Shown here: positions 26,315-38,600 of the stretch, in pieces | Position numbering within the stretch: the stretch's first letter is position 1 | Layout: each line of letters begins with the position of its first letter | Source of the DNA: Bifidobacterium sp. ESL0769 | Lineage (GTDB): Bacteria > Actinomycetota > Actinomycetes > Actinomycetales > Bifidobacteriaceae | Assembly (NCBI RefSeq): GCF_029395495.1 | Contig: NZ_CP113918.1 | Location: forward strand, 1,922,001 to 1,986,000 | DNA length: 64,000 bases | Direction of reading: 5' to 3' | Translations under genes and position numbers: made by a program | Notes under the pieces: generated by a model | The model's input: only the letters and a program-made list of their open reading frames with translations | Database searches by the model: none | What the model was told of the DNA's origin: nothing

Positions 26315-28960
26315 CTACTTCTTGATCGTGGCGGAATCGAAATCACGATGGCGCGCGACGATGTATCCGCCGTTCCTGTAAGCGAGGAGCAACAGGAAGA
26401 GAGGAATCAGGAAGAGGAGCAACCACCAGAAGCTGAAGTGGCGTACCATGGCGCTCGGGGCCGAAGCCTCAACCTCACAACGCGACAGACCATTATAGTC
26501 GGAGAGCTTCCAAGCCGCAGCCTCGGCATCTGCCGTGTCATCACTCATATCGGTCAAATCGACGGGCTGGGTGCCATTGCTGTTGTTTTTGCGCTTGGCA
26601 GCCTGTATCTTACGATAGACGTCATCGGGAATGCACTTCGGACGGGCGCGCTGCGGCAAGGGCTGCTGCTCGACCGGAGCGGCAGGGGCAGTGGCTGTGG
26701 GCGCCGCACCGTTATTGCTCGGGGCGGGAGCAGCCGCACGCGCTGCGGGAGCCGGGGACGGCAACGGGGTCCTAGCGGCTGGCAACGGGGTCCTAGCAGC
26801 TGGCAACTTAGGCGCAGGAGTAACCGGCGGGTTCGGCTGAGCAGGCGGGATCACCGGAGCCGGAGCAGGTCCAGGAACGGGGTCAGAAGCCTTCCACTGA
26901 GCGTAGAGCACAGTCGTGCCCGGTGCCACCTTGATGATGTCTCCCGGCTTGTAATCGCCGCGATTGGAGCGCCAAGAAGTGAACGTATAAGTTCCTCCAG
27001 CGATCGTATATCCATTCTTCGCGACTTCACGCGGATAATTGTTCAGATCGACGCCGGCAGAGGGAGAGACATTGAAGCTGTCATCGGAAACGGTTCCGGT
27101 GACCGTCGAACCTTCAGGGGCGTTCGCCATATAACGAATGACGTAATGCTGAGACGTCTGCGGCTGAGACTTGAGCTCCCACTGGGCATAGAGCTTGAGG
27201 CTGTGATTGCTACGGGTGAAGCCACTGGCTATCTGGCCCCCTACGTATTGTGTACCACTACCCCTCGGATCCGTGTTCCAGCTCTTGAAGTTGTACTTGG
27301 TGGAAGAGAACCCTGAAGGCGAAATCGGAATACTGATGCGCGTCGCGTCAGCCTTTTCCACACGCTGAGTGGCAGTGGTGCCGGTGAGGTTCGCATCGCT
27401 CGGAGCGTTGCCTTCGAAGCTCACTTCGGCGAACTCCTGCCAAACGTAAGTACCGCCGGCAAACGTGGAAGCGTGGGTCATCGCAGAGAACGATTCATCG
27501 TCTCCACCCCTGCTGACGCTCACCCAGCTGTCGTCGTCCTTCGTCCAATGACCGCTGTAACCGTTCTCGTCAGTGGCACCGGCGTCGGACGGTTCGGTGT
27601 TATAGCTGAAATACTCCGGGTACATCAGGGCCTTCCTACCCAGAATAAGCTTGTTCAACGTCCTCGGGAATGCCGTCTCCCCAGTGACATAACCAGTGAC
27701 ATTATGCGTAGACCAATTCGACAGATCGAGAGTTGTCAGCAAATCATCTCCGATGAAGAGCCAAGACATATCCTGCAGCGCAGGTGTACTCCATCGATGA
27801 ACATCAATATTCCGCAACTTCGCATCATAGCCGAACATTACGCTCATTGCCTCTACTTTTGAAACATTCCAGTTGGAGACATCCAGACTCTCCAGATTTA
27901 GCATGCGGTTGAACGTCAATTCCATGTCTGTAACATTGCCCGTGTCCCAATTGGACAAATCCAAGGACTGCAGGCCCGAAGAAGCAAACGTGTTGTCTAA
28001 TGAGGTCACGCGAGAAGTGTTCCAATCATTAATGCCGATGACTTCTTGAAGCGACGAAGTTCCTTGGAACATGCTGGCCATGCTCGTGGTATTGGACGTG
28101 TTCCAACCAGTGGCATTGACGGTTTTCAGGTTGGGATCCGCGCCGAACATCTGCGTCATATTCTTAATCCCCGAGGTATCGAGACCAGCGGCATCGACAC
28201 TCACCAGGTTGGGATCCTTATAAAACATCATGGCCCCACCCGTAACGCCTGAAATGTAATGCAGGCCTTCGATTTTGGTGACAGTCGGCAAACCGCCGAA
28301 CATAGAAGAAAGATCGGGCTGGGCGGGAGTGACAGGCGCATCAAAGACGATGTGGGTCACCATGTCGTTGTCGCGGAACGGGGCGACGTTGTAGAAACCG
28401 AAAATCCCGCCATGGATATAGACCGTGCAAGCACCCTCGGAGTCTTTCTGGAACGTATATGTCGAGTCTCTGGAGTCACCGTAAACACCCCACGAGCCGT
28501 TGCCCTGGCAAGTCTCATCCTGAACCTGCGGAATCTGAGGGGTTTGCTGAATTTGCGGAGCGGGGGCTGGCTGCGCCTTGTGATCAGGGGACTGCGCGGT
28601 TTCGCTGGCCTTCGACTGTGTCGAGTTGTTGTTGCCTTGCTGCGCAGCGCCCGAGGTCTCCTTGCCAGCTGCGGCACCCTGCTGCGTTGCACCGGACGAC
28701 GGTGTGGCCGTACCGGATTGCGCACCAGACTGGCCTGCGGTTGCACCCTGACCAGCAGCCGGAGCTTGGACCGGATTGCTGCTCTGCTGGGCTGGAGAAG
28801 TTGCCGGCGCGGCGCCTTGAGTGGCCGACTCAGCGGATTGAGCAGACGGCGCAGCGGCAGACTGCGGCTCGCTTTCGCTGGCGGACGCTGTAGCGAATGG
28901 CGTGGCAATCATCGCGGCTGCGGCAAGCATACCGACAATCGCTTTGTTCCAAGACTTCAT
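26315..28960 (-). CDS. BspA-family surface protein 4 (881 aa), membrane-anchored
   Basis: The signal peptide MKSWNKAIVGMLAAAAMIA ends at ASASE; the SWNKA start is shared with BspA-type genes 2 and 3. An Ala/Gln/Ser-rich spacer (20-150) leads into GNGSWGVYGDSRDSTYTFQK, then DUF285/BspA repeats (WNTSNTTSMASMF, WDTGNVTDMELTF, WNVSKVEAMSVMF; about 210-440) and two Listeria-Bacteroides repeats ending LYAQW. A Pro/Ala stalk follows, in which a 21-bp unit is tandemly duplicated at DNA level (26761-26802). Cys776 and Cys828 form the juxtamembrane module (PKCIPDDVY ... DYNGLSRCE). Next come WWLLLFLIPLFLLLLAYR and a charged tail. There is no LPXTG motif. ATG 28960 is preceded by purine-rich GGGAGAGGAAGAGAAGC. 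Its role is presumably adhesion to host or plant surfaces; the ligand is unknown. Confidence 0.85.
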   Translation of the reverse strand: MKSWNKAIVGMLAAAAMIATPFATASASESEPQSAAAPSAQSAESATQGAAPATSPAQQSSNPVQAPAAGQGATAGQSGAQSGTATPSSGATQQGAAAGKETSGAAQQGNNNSTQSKASETAQSPDHKAQPAPAPQIQQTPQIPQVQDETCQGNGSWGVYGDSRDSTYTFQKDSEGACTVYIHGGIFGFYNVAPFRDNDMVTHIVFDAPVTPAQPDLSSMFGGLPTVTKIEGLHYISGVTGGAMMFYKDPNLVSVDAAGLDTSGIKNMTQMFGADPNLKTVNATGWNTSNTTSMASMFQGTSSLQEVIGINDWNTSRVTSLDNTFASSGLQSLDLSNWDTGNVTDMELTFNRMLNLESLDVSNWNVSKVEAMSVMFGYDAKLRNIDVHRWSTPALQDMSWLFIGDDLLTTLDLSNWSTHNVTGYVTGETAFPRTLNKLILGRKALMYPEYFSYNTEPSDAGATDENGYSGHWTKDDDSWVSVSRGGDDESFSAMTHASTFAGGTYVWQEFAEVSFEGNAPSDANLTGTTATQRVEKADATRISIPISPSGFSSTKYNFKSWNTDPRGSGTQYVGGQIASGFTRSNHSLKLYAQWELKSQPQTSQHYVIRYMANAPEGSTVTGTVSDDSFNVSPSAGVDLNNYPREVAKNGYTIAGGTYTFTSWRSNRGDYKPGDIIKVAPGTTVLYAQWKASDPVPGPAPAPVIPPAQPNPPVTPAPKLPAARTPLPAARTPLPSPAPAARAAAPAPSNNGAAPTATAPAAPVEQQPLPQRARPKCIPDDVYRKIQAAKRKNNSNGTQPVDLTDMSDDTADAEAAAWKLSDYNGLSRCEVEASAPSAMVRHFSFWWLLLFLIPLFLLLLAYRNGGYIVARHRDFDSATIKK

Positions 28961-29561
28961 TGCTTCTCTTCCTCTCCCTGCGGTTTATGCCATCCGCCGT
29001 TCCCATTCCAACCGGCGAACCTCATCCATCGCTATTACAACACAGCTCGAAAATATTCCCAAGTAATAATTATTAGTATAACAATGCATTACTACAAACG
29101 TTTCTATAAAAACGCGGTTTTCGACGATTTTCCCAGCACCAAAAGTAACAAAATCGACCATCTCAGGACAACAAAATAGGCCGAAATTTAATATCTCGTC
29201 TTACAACCCTTGTCGGAGTAAGAGTTCCGGAACCCCTGTCCTTTCTTAATAATGCGATTATAACTAACAAAAGGTAACATAATAAAATTGTAAAAACCTT
29301 CGACACAAAAATCAAATCAGCTAATTTTTCTCACAGCATAACCAAATCTGGCATACATCTCGACACTTTCGTCAGCAGCAGCTTGCGTATCGATAATTCT
29401 GCAAACTGCTCATAGCTGTCTTGCTCACTTTGAGGTTTTGCTTTTCTCAGAACAACCCTCGCAACTTCTATAACCAGCTCATGGTTCAACGCCACCAAAT
29501 TGTCACCGTTCTCATCATCATGCCCTTGTCTTCAATAACCAATACCGGTCATAACAGCAAG
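28961..29561. other. AT-rich gene-free region upstream of BspA-type gene 4
   Basis: About 600 bp without a supportable gene. It contains several AT-rich blocks (29080-29120 and 29240-29310). The minus-strand string TAATGCATT preceded by AGAAAC also occurs upstream of BspA-type gene 2 (around 18945-18965), which hints at a shared promoter element. A TTACCTTTTG string (29269-29278, minus) resembles one LytTR half-site, without a clear partner. Confidence 0.4.
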
Positions 29562-29597
29562 AAGCCCGCCACTGGATTGCATACCAGCGGCGGGCTT
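29562..29597 (-). terminator. Terminator of the FAS I gene
   Basis: The hairpin has arms AAGCCCGCC + CTGG and CCAG + GGCGGGCTT with one unpaired position. On the minus strand it ends in TTCTTG, about 58 bp past the stop at 29655. Confidence 0.75.
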
Positions 29598-29654
29598 TTC
29601 GTCACCATTCGTTTAACAAGGGCGACGGAATCTCTTGTTTGTTTGAGTTATCGG

Positions 29655-32600
29655 TTACGCGAAGTAGCCGTCGGAGCCGAGGCGTGCGTCCGGGTTGAGG
29701 AGCATCGCCTTTTCGACCTCGTGGGAATCGTAAATCTTCGTGTCTTCGTGGAAGCGACGGTTGTCGATCTCCTCGTAGAGCGGGGCCTCGCCCATCATGC
29801 CCATCAAGCGGCGACGCTCGCCACGGGCCAGACGCTCGTTGGCACGCTTACGCCACTTGTCGAGCGCATCCTGGCCGTACTCGTTGGCCACCGAAGCCTC
29901 GAAGGCACCTGGATTGACGAGAGCGACGAAGCCAGAGACATGGCCAAAACCGAGCGAGGTAACCAGGCCGGCCTTGACGGAGCCGATGTTGAGCGGCTGC
30001 CTGAGCCAGACCATGTGGTCGTCCTTGCGCATCTTCGGGTCGACGCAGTCGAGAGCCGCGTTGGCCGGGATGACGCCGGACTTGAAGAGCTGCGTGACGC
30101 CATCAATCTGGAAGATTGCGGCGCCGCCCATCGCGTGACCGGTCAGAGACTTCTGCGAGATGACGAACAGCGGGTTTCCATCGTTGCGGCCGATGGCGTG
30201 CTGGATGGAATTGTGTAGCTCGGATTCGTTGGAATCGTTGGCGTTGGTGGACGTGTCGTGCTTAGAGACCACGGCGATGTCGTCGGGGGCAACACCAAGA
30301 CGTGCCAACTGGCGAACCAGCTGAGAATCCTTGCCACCCTGAGCCGCAGCGAGCGCACCCAAGCCTGGAGCCGGAATCGAGGTATGTGCACCGTCAGCGA
30401 AGCTGTGGACGTAACCAACCACGGCCGCGACCGGCAGACCCATCTTCAACGCGATGTCGCCACGGGTGACGAGCATCGTGCCGCCGCCCTCGGATTCCAC
30501 GAAGCCGTCGCGGCGACGGTCGTTGGAACGGGAGAAGAAGCGGTCGGAGATACCCTTGCCATACATCACGTTCGCGTCGGCGGTGGCACCCATGTTGCCG
30601 AAGCCGATCACCGAATCCACGCCGATGTCATCGATCGCACCGGTGACCACGAAGTCCGCCTTGTGCAGGGCAATCTTGTCCACGCCCTCTTCCAGCGAAA
30701 CCGCAGCGGTGGCGCAGGCCGAAACCGGCTGAACCATGTTGCCGTAGCCGCCGATATAGGACTGCATGACGTGCGCAGCGACGACGTTCGGCAGGGCCTC
30801 CTGCAGAATGTCGGTCGGAATCTCGTGGCCGAGGAAGCGATCGAGATAGAGCTTGCGCATGCTGGCCATACCGCCGAAACCGGTGCCTTGCGTGGAAGCG
30901 ACCATCGAGGGATGAATCGTCTGCAAGACCTCTGAGGGGCTGAAGCCGGCAGAGAGGTAAGCGTCAACGGTGGTGACGATATTCCAGAGCGCAATCTCGT
31001 CGACCTCACCGACCATGGAAGCGGGGATGCCCCACTTGACCGGGTCGAAGCCCTTCGGGAACTGGCCACCGACGGTGCGGGTCATCGCGAAACGCTTGGG
31101 CACGCGAATCATCGAACCGGGCTGGCGGGTGACACTCCACTCGCCGGATTCTTCGTCCTGCACGATCTGGGTGTGCTCGGCGTCCATGATGACGTACTGC
31201 TGGGCGATCTCTTCGGTCGGCACGCCGAAGGTGACCTCATGGTCGAGGTAGATCTCCACCTCACCGCTGGCGGTTCCTTCCTGATAGTCGCCGCTGCCCA
31301 TGCCGTTGTCGAAGGGACGCAGGCCAGAACGGGCCACGACCTCGTCGTGATAACGCTCGGCGATGTCCGCTTCAGGCACGAGGTTGCCATCGGTGTCGTA
31401 CCAGCCGGCGTTCGGGCTATCCTGCCAAGTGACCAGACCCATGTTCCAAGCCAGCTCGAGCACCGCTCCTGCGGAGAGGTCGACGCTGCCGTCGGGGTGG
31501 ATCCCGAGCTCGGCCTCGCTGCGGGTGCGGCCAGAGCCCCACGGACCCAACTCACCGATGGAGACGATGACGATTTCATCCTCGGGCTTGACGGTGACGT
31601 TGCGCCAGTCGGCGAGGTTGACCTCGGCCTGACGCGGCGGATTCGGGGTCGGCAGCGCCTTGATGAGCGTCGCCTTTCCATCCTTGCTCTTGTCGCTATC
31701 AGCTTGTGCATCTTCGTCTGCGTTTGCCGCGGCCGAATTGGCCTTGTCGGCCTCGGCTTCGGCACGAAGCGCGGAGATATCGATGGGCTCGTTGCCCAAG
31801 CCACCAGTCAGATCGGCGCGAAGCGGGGCCTTTTCGGCCTGCTTGCGGGCATCGGCGTCGGCCAGATTAAGAAGCTGACGCGCGATCTCTTCGGTGGAAT
31901 AGGTGCGGATGCCGTGGCGTTCGACGACGTCGACCAGCGGGTCGTTGCCGCCCATCAGACCGGTGCCACGCACCCAACCGATCAGCGGGTGGGCGAAGGT
32001 GACCCTGCCGGACCAATCTTTCTCCGCGTGGGCACGGGTGACGATGGCATCGAACGAGGCCTTGACCTCGCCGTACGCGCCGTCGCCGCCGAAGACGCCG
32101 CGGTTCGGGGAACCGGGCAGGACGACGTGGAGCTTGTGCTGCACGTCGGTGTCGCCGCCGATGGCTGCGAAGCCGGTGATGGCACGCTCGACGCCCCAGA
32201 GCATCAGACGTGCCTGCGACTCGAAGAGCTGACCGGAGTCGGACATGGTACCGTGCACCGGAGGTGCCGCGAACGGGAAGAAGAGACTGGGCTCGTAGGC
32301 CGGCTTCAGGATCGTGGTGGTGGCGCCGGTGGTCTTCTTGCTTACGCCGCCGACCCACTTGACTAGCGCATCGACGTCGCGATAGCTGGAGAGGTTGGCC
32401 GGAACCAGCCAGAGCTTGGCGTCACCGACCGCGTGCTCGCGGTAGACCTGCTCGGCCCAAGCTTTCACGGACTGCTTGAAGCTGTGAGAGGTGGCGATAA
32501 CCGTGGCTCCCCCAGCCAACAGGCCTTCGACGACCTGGCCTGCGATGGAGTTCGGAGCCACGCCGGTGACCACGGCGACATCGCCGGCAAAGCGGGATGC

Positions 32601-35600
32601 CTTCGGGTCATTCTTGGCATTGCTACGAGCCTCGACCGCGATGCGGTTGAAGGTGGAGGCCAGAATGCTATTGCCGTCGGTGGCGGCCTTGGAAGCGAAC
32701 CAAGTGGCCTGATCGGCGACCTCATGGCCTGCACCGATGAAGCTCAGCGCGGAGACCTTCTGATCGTGGTTGTAATAGAGACGGGCGAGATCCTCACGCG
32801 CGGTGGCCCAACGGTCATCAAGCAGGAGGGCCTTGTGCCCGTCGAAGCGAGGGGCGACCTGATCGACCCAATCACTGCCGAGCTCGGCTTCAACGGCCTC
32901 GACTACGGCGGCATCCTCGTCCTCGTCTTGTGCGACTACGGGAGCCTTGATGTCGAGCTCATCGAGCACGAAACGTGCGGTCTTGGCAAGCACACCGTCA
33001 GCACCGGTGACCTTTTCCGCAAAAGCATCGAGCGCAGCGGAATCAACCACCGAACCTCCGGCACCACCGGCGCTCGGAAGCGCCACGGCAACGCCGTGAT
33101 CGGCGGCGACCTTCTGTACGGCCGCGTCGATAAGCGCATTGGCATCGTTGGCGTTGGAGACCTGGGCGGTGCTGAGGCTTGCGAGATCCTCACCGCGCGA
33201 GGAGCTGCCTTCACGGGTTTCGAGGACCAGCGTGCCGAGCACGTAATCAGCCCAACCCTGGCCCAGCTGCCAAGTGTCGGTGACGCGCTTGACGACCTGA
33301 GCCTGCTTGACGCCGGAAGCGCCAAAGAGGCCACGGATGCGGTCGCGCACGATGTCGGAAAGCACCGGGCCGAACGGCTTGTAGTTCGGGGCCACCTTGT
33401 TGACCAAGGCGTAGAGATCGGTGATCGACGCCTCGGCGGCACCGTCGACCGATGCCACACCAAGCTCGGAGCTGATGTCCATCAGCAGCTGGTTACGGCG
33501 CGAGGAGACACCGTTGGTCAGGGTGTCGGTGGTGTCGCTTTCGCCGATTTGGTCGGGACGCACCTTGGCCGCGTACGCCAGAAGCATCGCGATACCGTCG
33601 GAAGCCTTGAAAGGCAGGTCAGCCGGGCGTTCACCGGAAGCGGCAACCGGAGCAGCAGGAGCTGCGGGGGCTGCGGCAGGAGCCGAAGCTGCAGCGGGAA
33701 CGGCGGCTTGCGCTACCGGAGCCGAAGCTGCAGCTGCAGGCTGAGCCGACGCCGAAGCTTCTTCGGTGTCATCATCGTCGTCAAGAACCAACGAATCCGA
33801 ATCGGTCATATAGACGCGCTGCTCGTCGCGACCGAGGTTGTAGACCGCAACCTCGCTGCCTGAGAAATCAGGCAAACGCAAAGTCTTGGTGGCCAGGTTG
33901 GCGAGCGTCGGCTGGTTGCCGAGGCCGACTTCGACGTAGTTCTCAACGCCGAGGCCACCCTGAGCCGGGTCACCGAACATGATGGCCTGTGTCTCAATCC
34001 AACGAACCGGGGAGGCGAACTGCCAGGCCAGAAGCTCCGTGAAGAGCAAGCGACCAAGCTTCTGCTCGTCGGCGGCGTACGAATCCCAAATCTCGGGGTT
34101 ATCGAGCGCTTCCTGGACGCGAGTGGACGGCACGACAGCGACAATCTTACGCGCGAATTCCTTGGTCATCTCGAACGGGGACGCAACCAAATTCGGGATG
34201 TAACGGCCAACCAAGCGCTGGTAGTCGATATGTGGAGGAAGCAGCGTGTCGAGCTTGTTACGGAAGTCGGGCACACCCTTGCGCAGCAGCATGGAGTGGA
34301 ACGGCACGTCAATGCCGGGCACATACATGAGTGCGGGCTTGCCGCCGTATTCCTTGACACGGCGTGCGGAATCAGCCTTCAGAGCCTCGAGGCCCTTGAT
34401 CGTTCCGGCGATGACATACTGCTGGCCGGAGAGGTTGTAGTTGACGATCTGCAGGAACTCGCCACTCGCCTCGCTCACCGACTTGACATAGTCGTCCACG
34501 CCGTCGTCGCCCACGCCGAACTGGTTCGGGCGCAGGGCGGCCATGCGGTAGTTGGAACGGCCCTGTTCATCACGCTCGATGAGGCTGTTCATCGCGGAAC
34601 CGCGCTGGAAGACCAGCTCAAGCACCGTCTCGAAGGGGATGATGCCGGCGAAGGAACTCAACGCGTTGTACTCACCCAGCGAGTGGCCGGCGAAGTAGGC
34701 GGGCCAGATGTCGCTTCCAGCCTCGCGCAAGCGGGAGGTCTGGGCATAAGCGACGGTGGCGAGCGCCACCTGGGTGAACTGGGTCAGGTTCAGCAGACCG
34801 TCGGGGTGATGGTAGGTCACGCCGTTGGCGGTCAAGGTCTTAGGATTATCGCGAACAATGGCGAGAATCGAGAAGCCGAGCTTTTCGCGGGTGAGCTTAT
34901 CGGCCCGCTCCCAGGTCTCGCGGGCGGCTGCCGACTTGGCGCGCTCGTCGAGGACCATGCCCTGCTGCTGGATGCCCTGGCCCGGGTAGACGTAGGCGGA
35001 ACGCGGGGCGCGGACGGCCGCGGTGCCACGGGAGACGATGTTGCCATCGATACGGCAGGTGACCTCGAGAGTCATGCCGCCGTGACGCAGCTTGCCGATG
35101 CGCTCGACACTGATCTCGACCTTGTCGCCCAGCTGCACCATGCCATACATGTTGTAGGTCCAGCCGACAATCTCATAATGCGCACCCTTGTCGTCACGCG
35201 CCTGCACTACGTGCTGGGCGGCGGCGGAGAGCCACATGCCGTGCACCAGCGGGGCCTTCAGGCCCGAGACCGCGGCCCCACGATGCGAGGTGTGGATCGG
35301 GTTGAAATCGCCGGAAGTACGGGCGAACGCGGTCATTTCACTGGGGGCGGTCAACGTGACGCGACGCAGCATGCGACGCGGGGTGGCCACTACCGGGTCA
35401 AGGCCCTTGTCTTCGTCCTTGTCGAACGGCGTACCCGCGCCGGTACGAGCTTCACGATAGCTCAGGTAATCGCCGTAATCGGGCACATCGACCGGCAGCT
35501 CGTCGGAATAGGAACGGCCGCGAACGGCGAAACGCTCGACCTCGTGGGCCAGAACGGTGCCGTCGATGGCAGTGTGGGTGACGTGAATCGTGACGATGCG

Positions 35601-38600
35601 GCCAGAAGCGGACTCGGCGTAAGCATCGGCCCAGCTGGCCAGGTCAATCTTCTCGCCGGTGTGGGCCAGAAGCTCATCCTCGGTGACCTCGAGTTCCATC
35701 TGATGATCGAGGTGCACCGCGTTCAACAGGCCTTCGATAACCGGATAGCCATGGACGTAAACCGAGCCAAGCGCCGTATAAATCGCAGGCCAAGCCGGGC
35801 CGACCAAGGCGTCAGGAGCGATGCGCGAGGCGTTCAGGGAGCCTGGCATATTGCCGGCGGTGGCTGCTTCATGGTCATAACCGAGGTTGGCGGAAAGGGT
35901 GTAGCTGGTGTGTGCCTGGCCGTAGGGGAAGGCGACCTTATCGCTCATCTCTTCGATTTCGGGCATCGCCGTGAGCTTGTCACCGGTGATGGCGGTGTTG
36001 CCGATGCCGGCGGTGTCGGCGAGCATCGCGTAGACGTGCTTGGGAAGACGCTCACGGTCAACCACCGGGAAAAGCCCGGTTTCAGAGGGACGGACGTTCA
36101 GCGGGATGACGATGTCGCGCACCGCGTGCTTGGAAAGCCCGCCGTCCGGATCGTTGTCCCAGAAAGTGTCGAGGTGGATATCGAGATCGAACATCTGGGT
36201 GCCGTTCTCTTGGCCCACCTCACGGATTTCGTAATACTTATCGCCGTTCGGCGTGCCGAAAGCGGGGTTGGTCATCAGGTGGCCGACCCAAGAGATGTTC
36301 GGGGACTTGCGGATGAAGTCCTCAGCGGTGCTGGCGGCATCGAGCTCGGCATAGGCTGGCTGCGGTTCCACTCCCCCATTGATCTCACGGGTGCGCTCAA
36401 GCGCGGCGGCTTCGAAGCGGCCAAGGATGGAACCGACGGGCTCGTCGATGGTGGTGATGCCGGCCACGGAAATCGGGCCAGGGATGGCACGCACGGAATC
36501 GGCGGAATAACGCGGATCCTCGGACTGCCAAAGCTGGTCCTGACCCCACCAGCGCAGCAGGTCGTTGTCGATCTGCGGCACGAAGGGCATCGGCTTGTGA
36601 TACTCATGGATCAGCGTCGGGAACCAGGCCACGTCGGTCGGGGTCACGGTGACCTCGGCGGCACGCGGATAGGCGCGCTGCAGCTTGTCGATGGCGGCCT
36701 GCGGGTCGTTTTCGACATCGGCGCGCGAAGTGAACAGGGAGGCGAACTCGCCGGATTCCTGATCGCAGACGCGGGCTTCGGCGCGCTGCAAGAGGTGCAG
36801 GAAGCGGTCGGCATAGGTCGGGTCGGCCCACGGATAGGTGAGCTCGGCGAAGCGCTGCACCCACTGGACGTAGGTCATCTTGTCGAGGTCGCCGAAGTAC
36901 GGGCGCGAGGTCTTGTTCAAAGCCTCGATGATTTCATTACGACGGCTTTCCAGCTCCTCCGGGTGCTTCATGACTCGCACAAGCAGGCGGCCACAACGGG
37001 CGGAGGCGTTTTCGAGCTCGTAGATGTCGGCATGCAGATGGCTCAGGCCACTGGCGACGCCGCCCTTGGCGACCTGTCCGGCCGGAACCCAGTTCTCCCC
37101 CAGAGGCGCGAACGGGTCGGAATCGTCGGGCTTCGGCGAAATGCCGGGGGTCGCGACCAGCATGCGCTTGACGTCGGGGTTGGTGTGGGCCTCCTTGGCC
37201 GTCATTGCGGCGGTCCCAATCAGGACGCCGTCAACGGGCATATCAGGCTTGCCATAGACGCGGGACCACTGGCCGGAAATGTAGTCGGCAGCGCGGTCGG
37301 GAGTGCCGATGCCGCCGCCGGCGACCAGCACGAGGTTGCTGCAGGCACGCACGTCGGCATAGGTGTCCATCAGAAGGACATCAAGGGATTCCCAGGAATG
37401 GTGGCCACCAGCAGCTCCGCCTTCGACCTCCATGATGATGGAGACCGGGGCGACGGCCTTGGCGATGCGCACGACCTGACGAATCTGGTCGACGGTGCCG
37501 GGCTTGAAGGCAACGTAGGGGAAACCTTGTTCATTGAGGTTGGCGACAAGCTGCTTGGCCTCGTCAAGTTCGGGGATGCCCGCGGAAATCACCACGCCGT
37601 CGATCGGGGTGCCGGAAGCGCGCTTCTTGGCGACGATGCCGGCGGGGCCGAACTGCATGTTCCACAGATAACGATCCATGAACATCGCGTTGAACTCGAT
37701 GGTGCGGCCCTCTTCGAGCTGCTTGTCAAGAGCTGCAACGTTGCGATCGAAGACGGCCGGGGTCACCTGGCCACCACCGGCCATTTCGGTCCAGTAACCG
37801 GCGTTCGCAGCAGCGGAAACAATGTCCGCGTTAACGGTGGTCGGAGTCATACCAGCCAGAAGCACCGGCGGCTTGCCGGTCAGATCGCTGAACTTGGTGC
37901 GGATCTTGTCGCCTGCGGGGGTGGAAATCACCTTCGGAGCGAACTTGCGCCAATCCTGCGTACGGGTGGGGTCTTCTTCCATAGTGGAAAGCGCGGCGCG
38001 AGCTTCTTCGCTGTCGGCCTCGACCACGCCGACGCCGGTGCCCTGCACCAGAGCGCTGACGAGCTTGCCGACGGTGTTGCCCGGGCCCATGTCCACGATC
38101 CACAGCTTGGTGGGATCGTTGCTCTTGAGCAACGCGTCGGTACGCGCGGCCCAATCAACGTGATTGACCAGCACTTCGCTGGCCAGCGTGCGGGCGCGCT
38201 CGGCGTCCAAGCCGCAAGCCTGCGCCCATTTGACGGTGGATTCGACGGCCTCGGCCATCAGCGGGGAATGGAAGGGAACGGTGACCTCGAGATATTCGAG
38301 GATCGGGTCGAAGACCTCGCCGCCGCGAACCTTGTCGGCGCGCAGCTTGGCCTGACGACGGTGCTCCTTGCCGACCTCGACGGCAAAGGCCGCAAGATCC
38401 TCGGGATGACCGGAAAGAACGTAATTATCGGTGGCGTTGGTAACGGCAAACGCAATCGGGCCGCGCGGCTTGACCACGCGATCGACCAAAACCTCGATCT
38501 GACGCTTGGTAGCACCACGCACGGAAAGCATCGGGGTGGCCTCGCCGAATTTCGTGGAAACAGGAAGCAGACGGGACTGGCGGGTGCCGGCGGCACCAAT

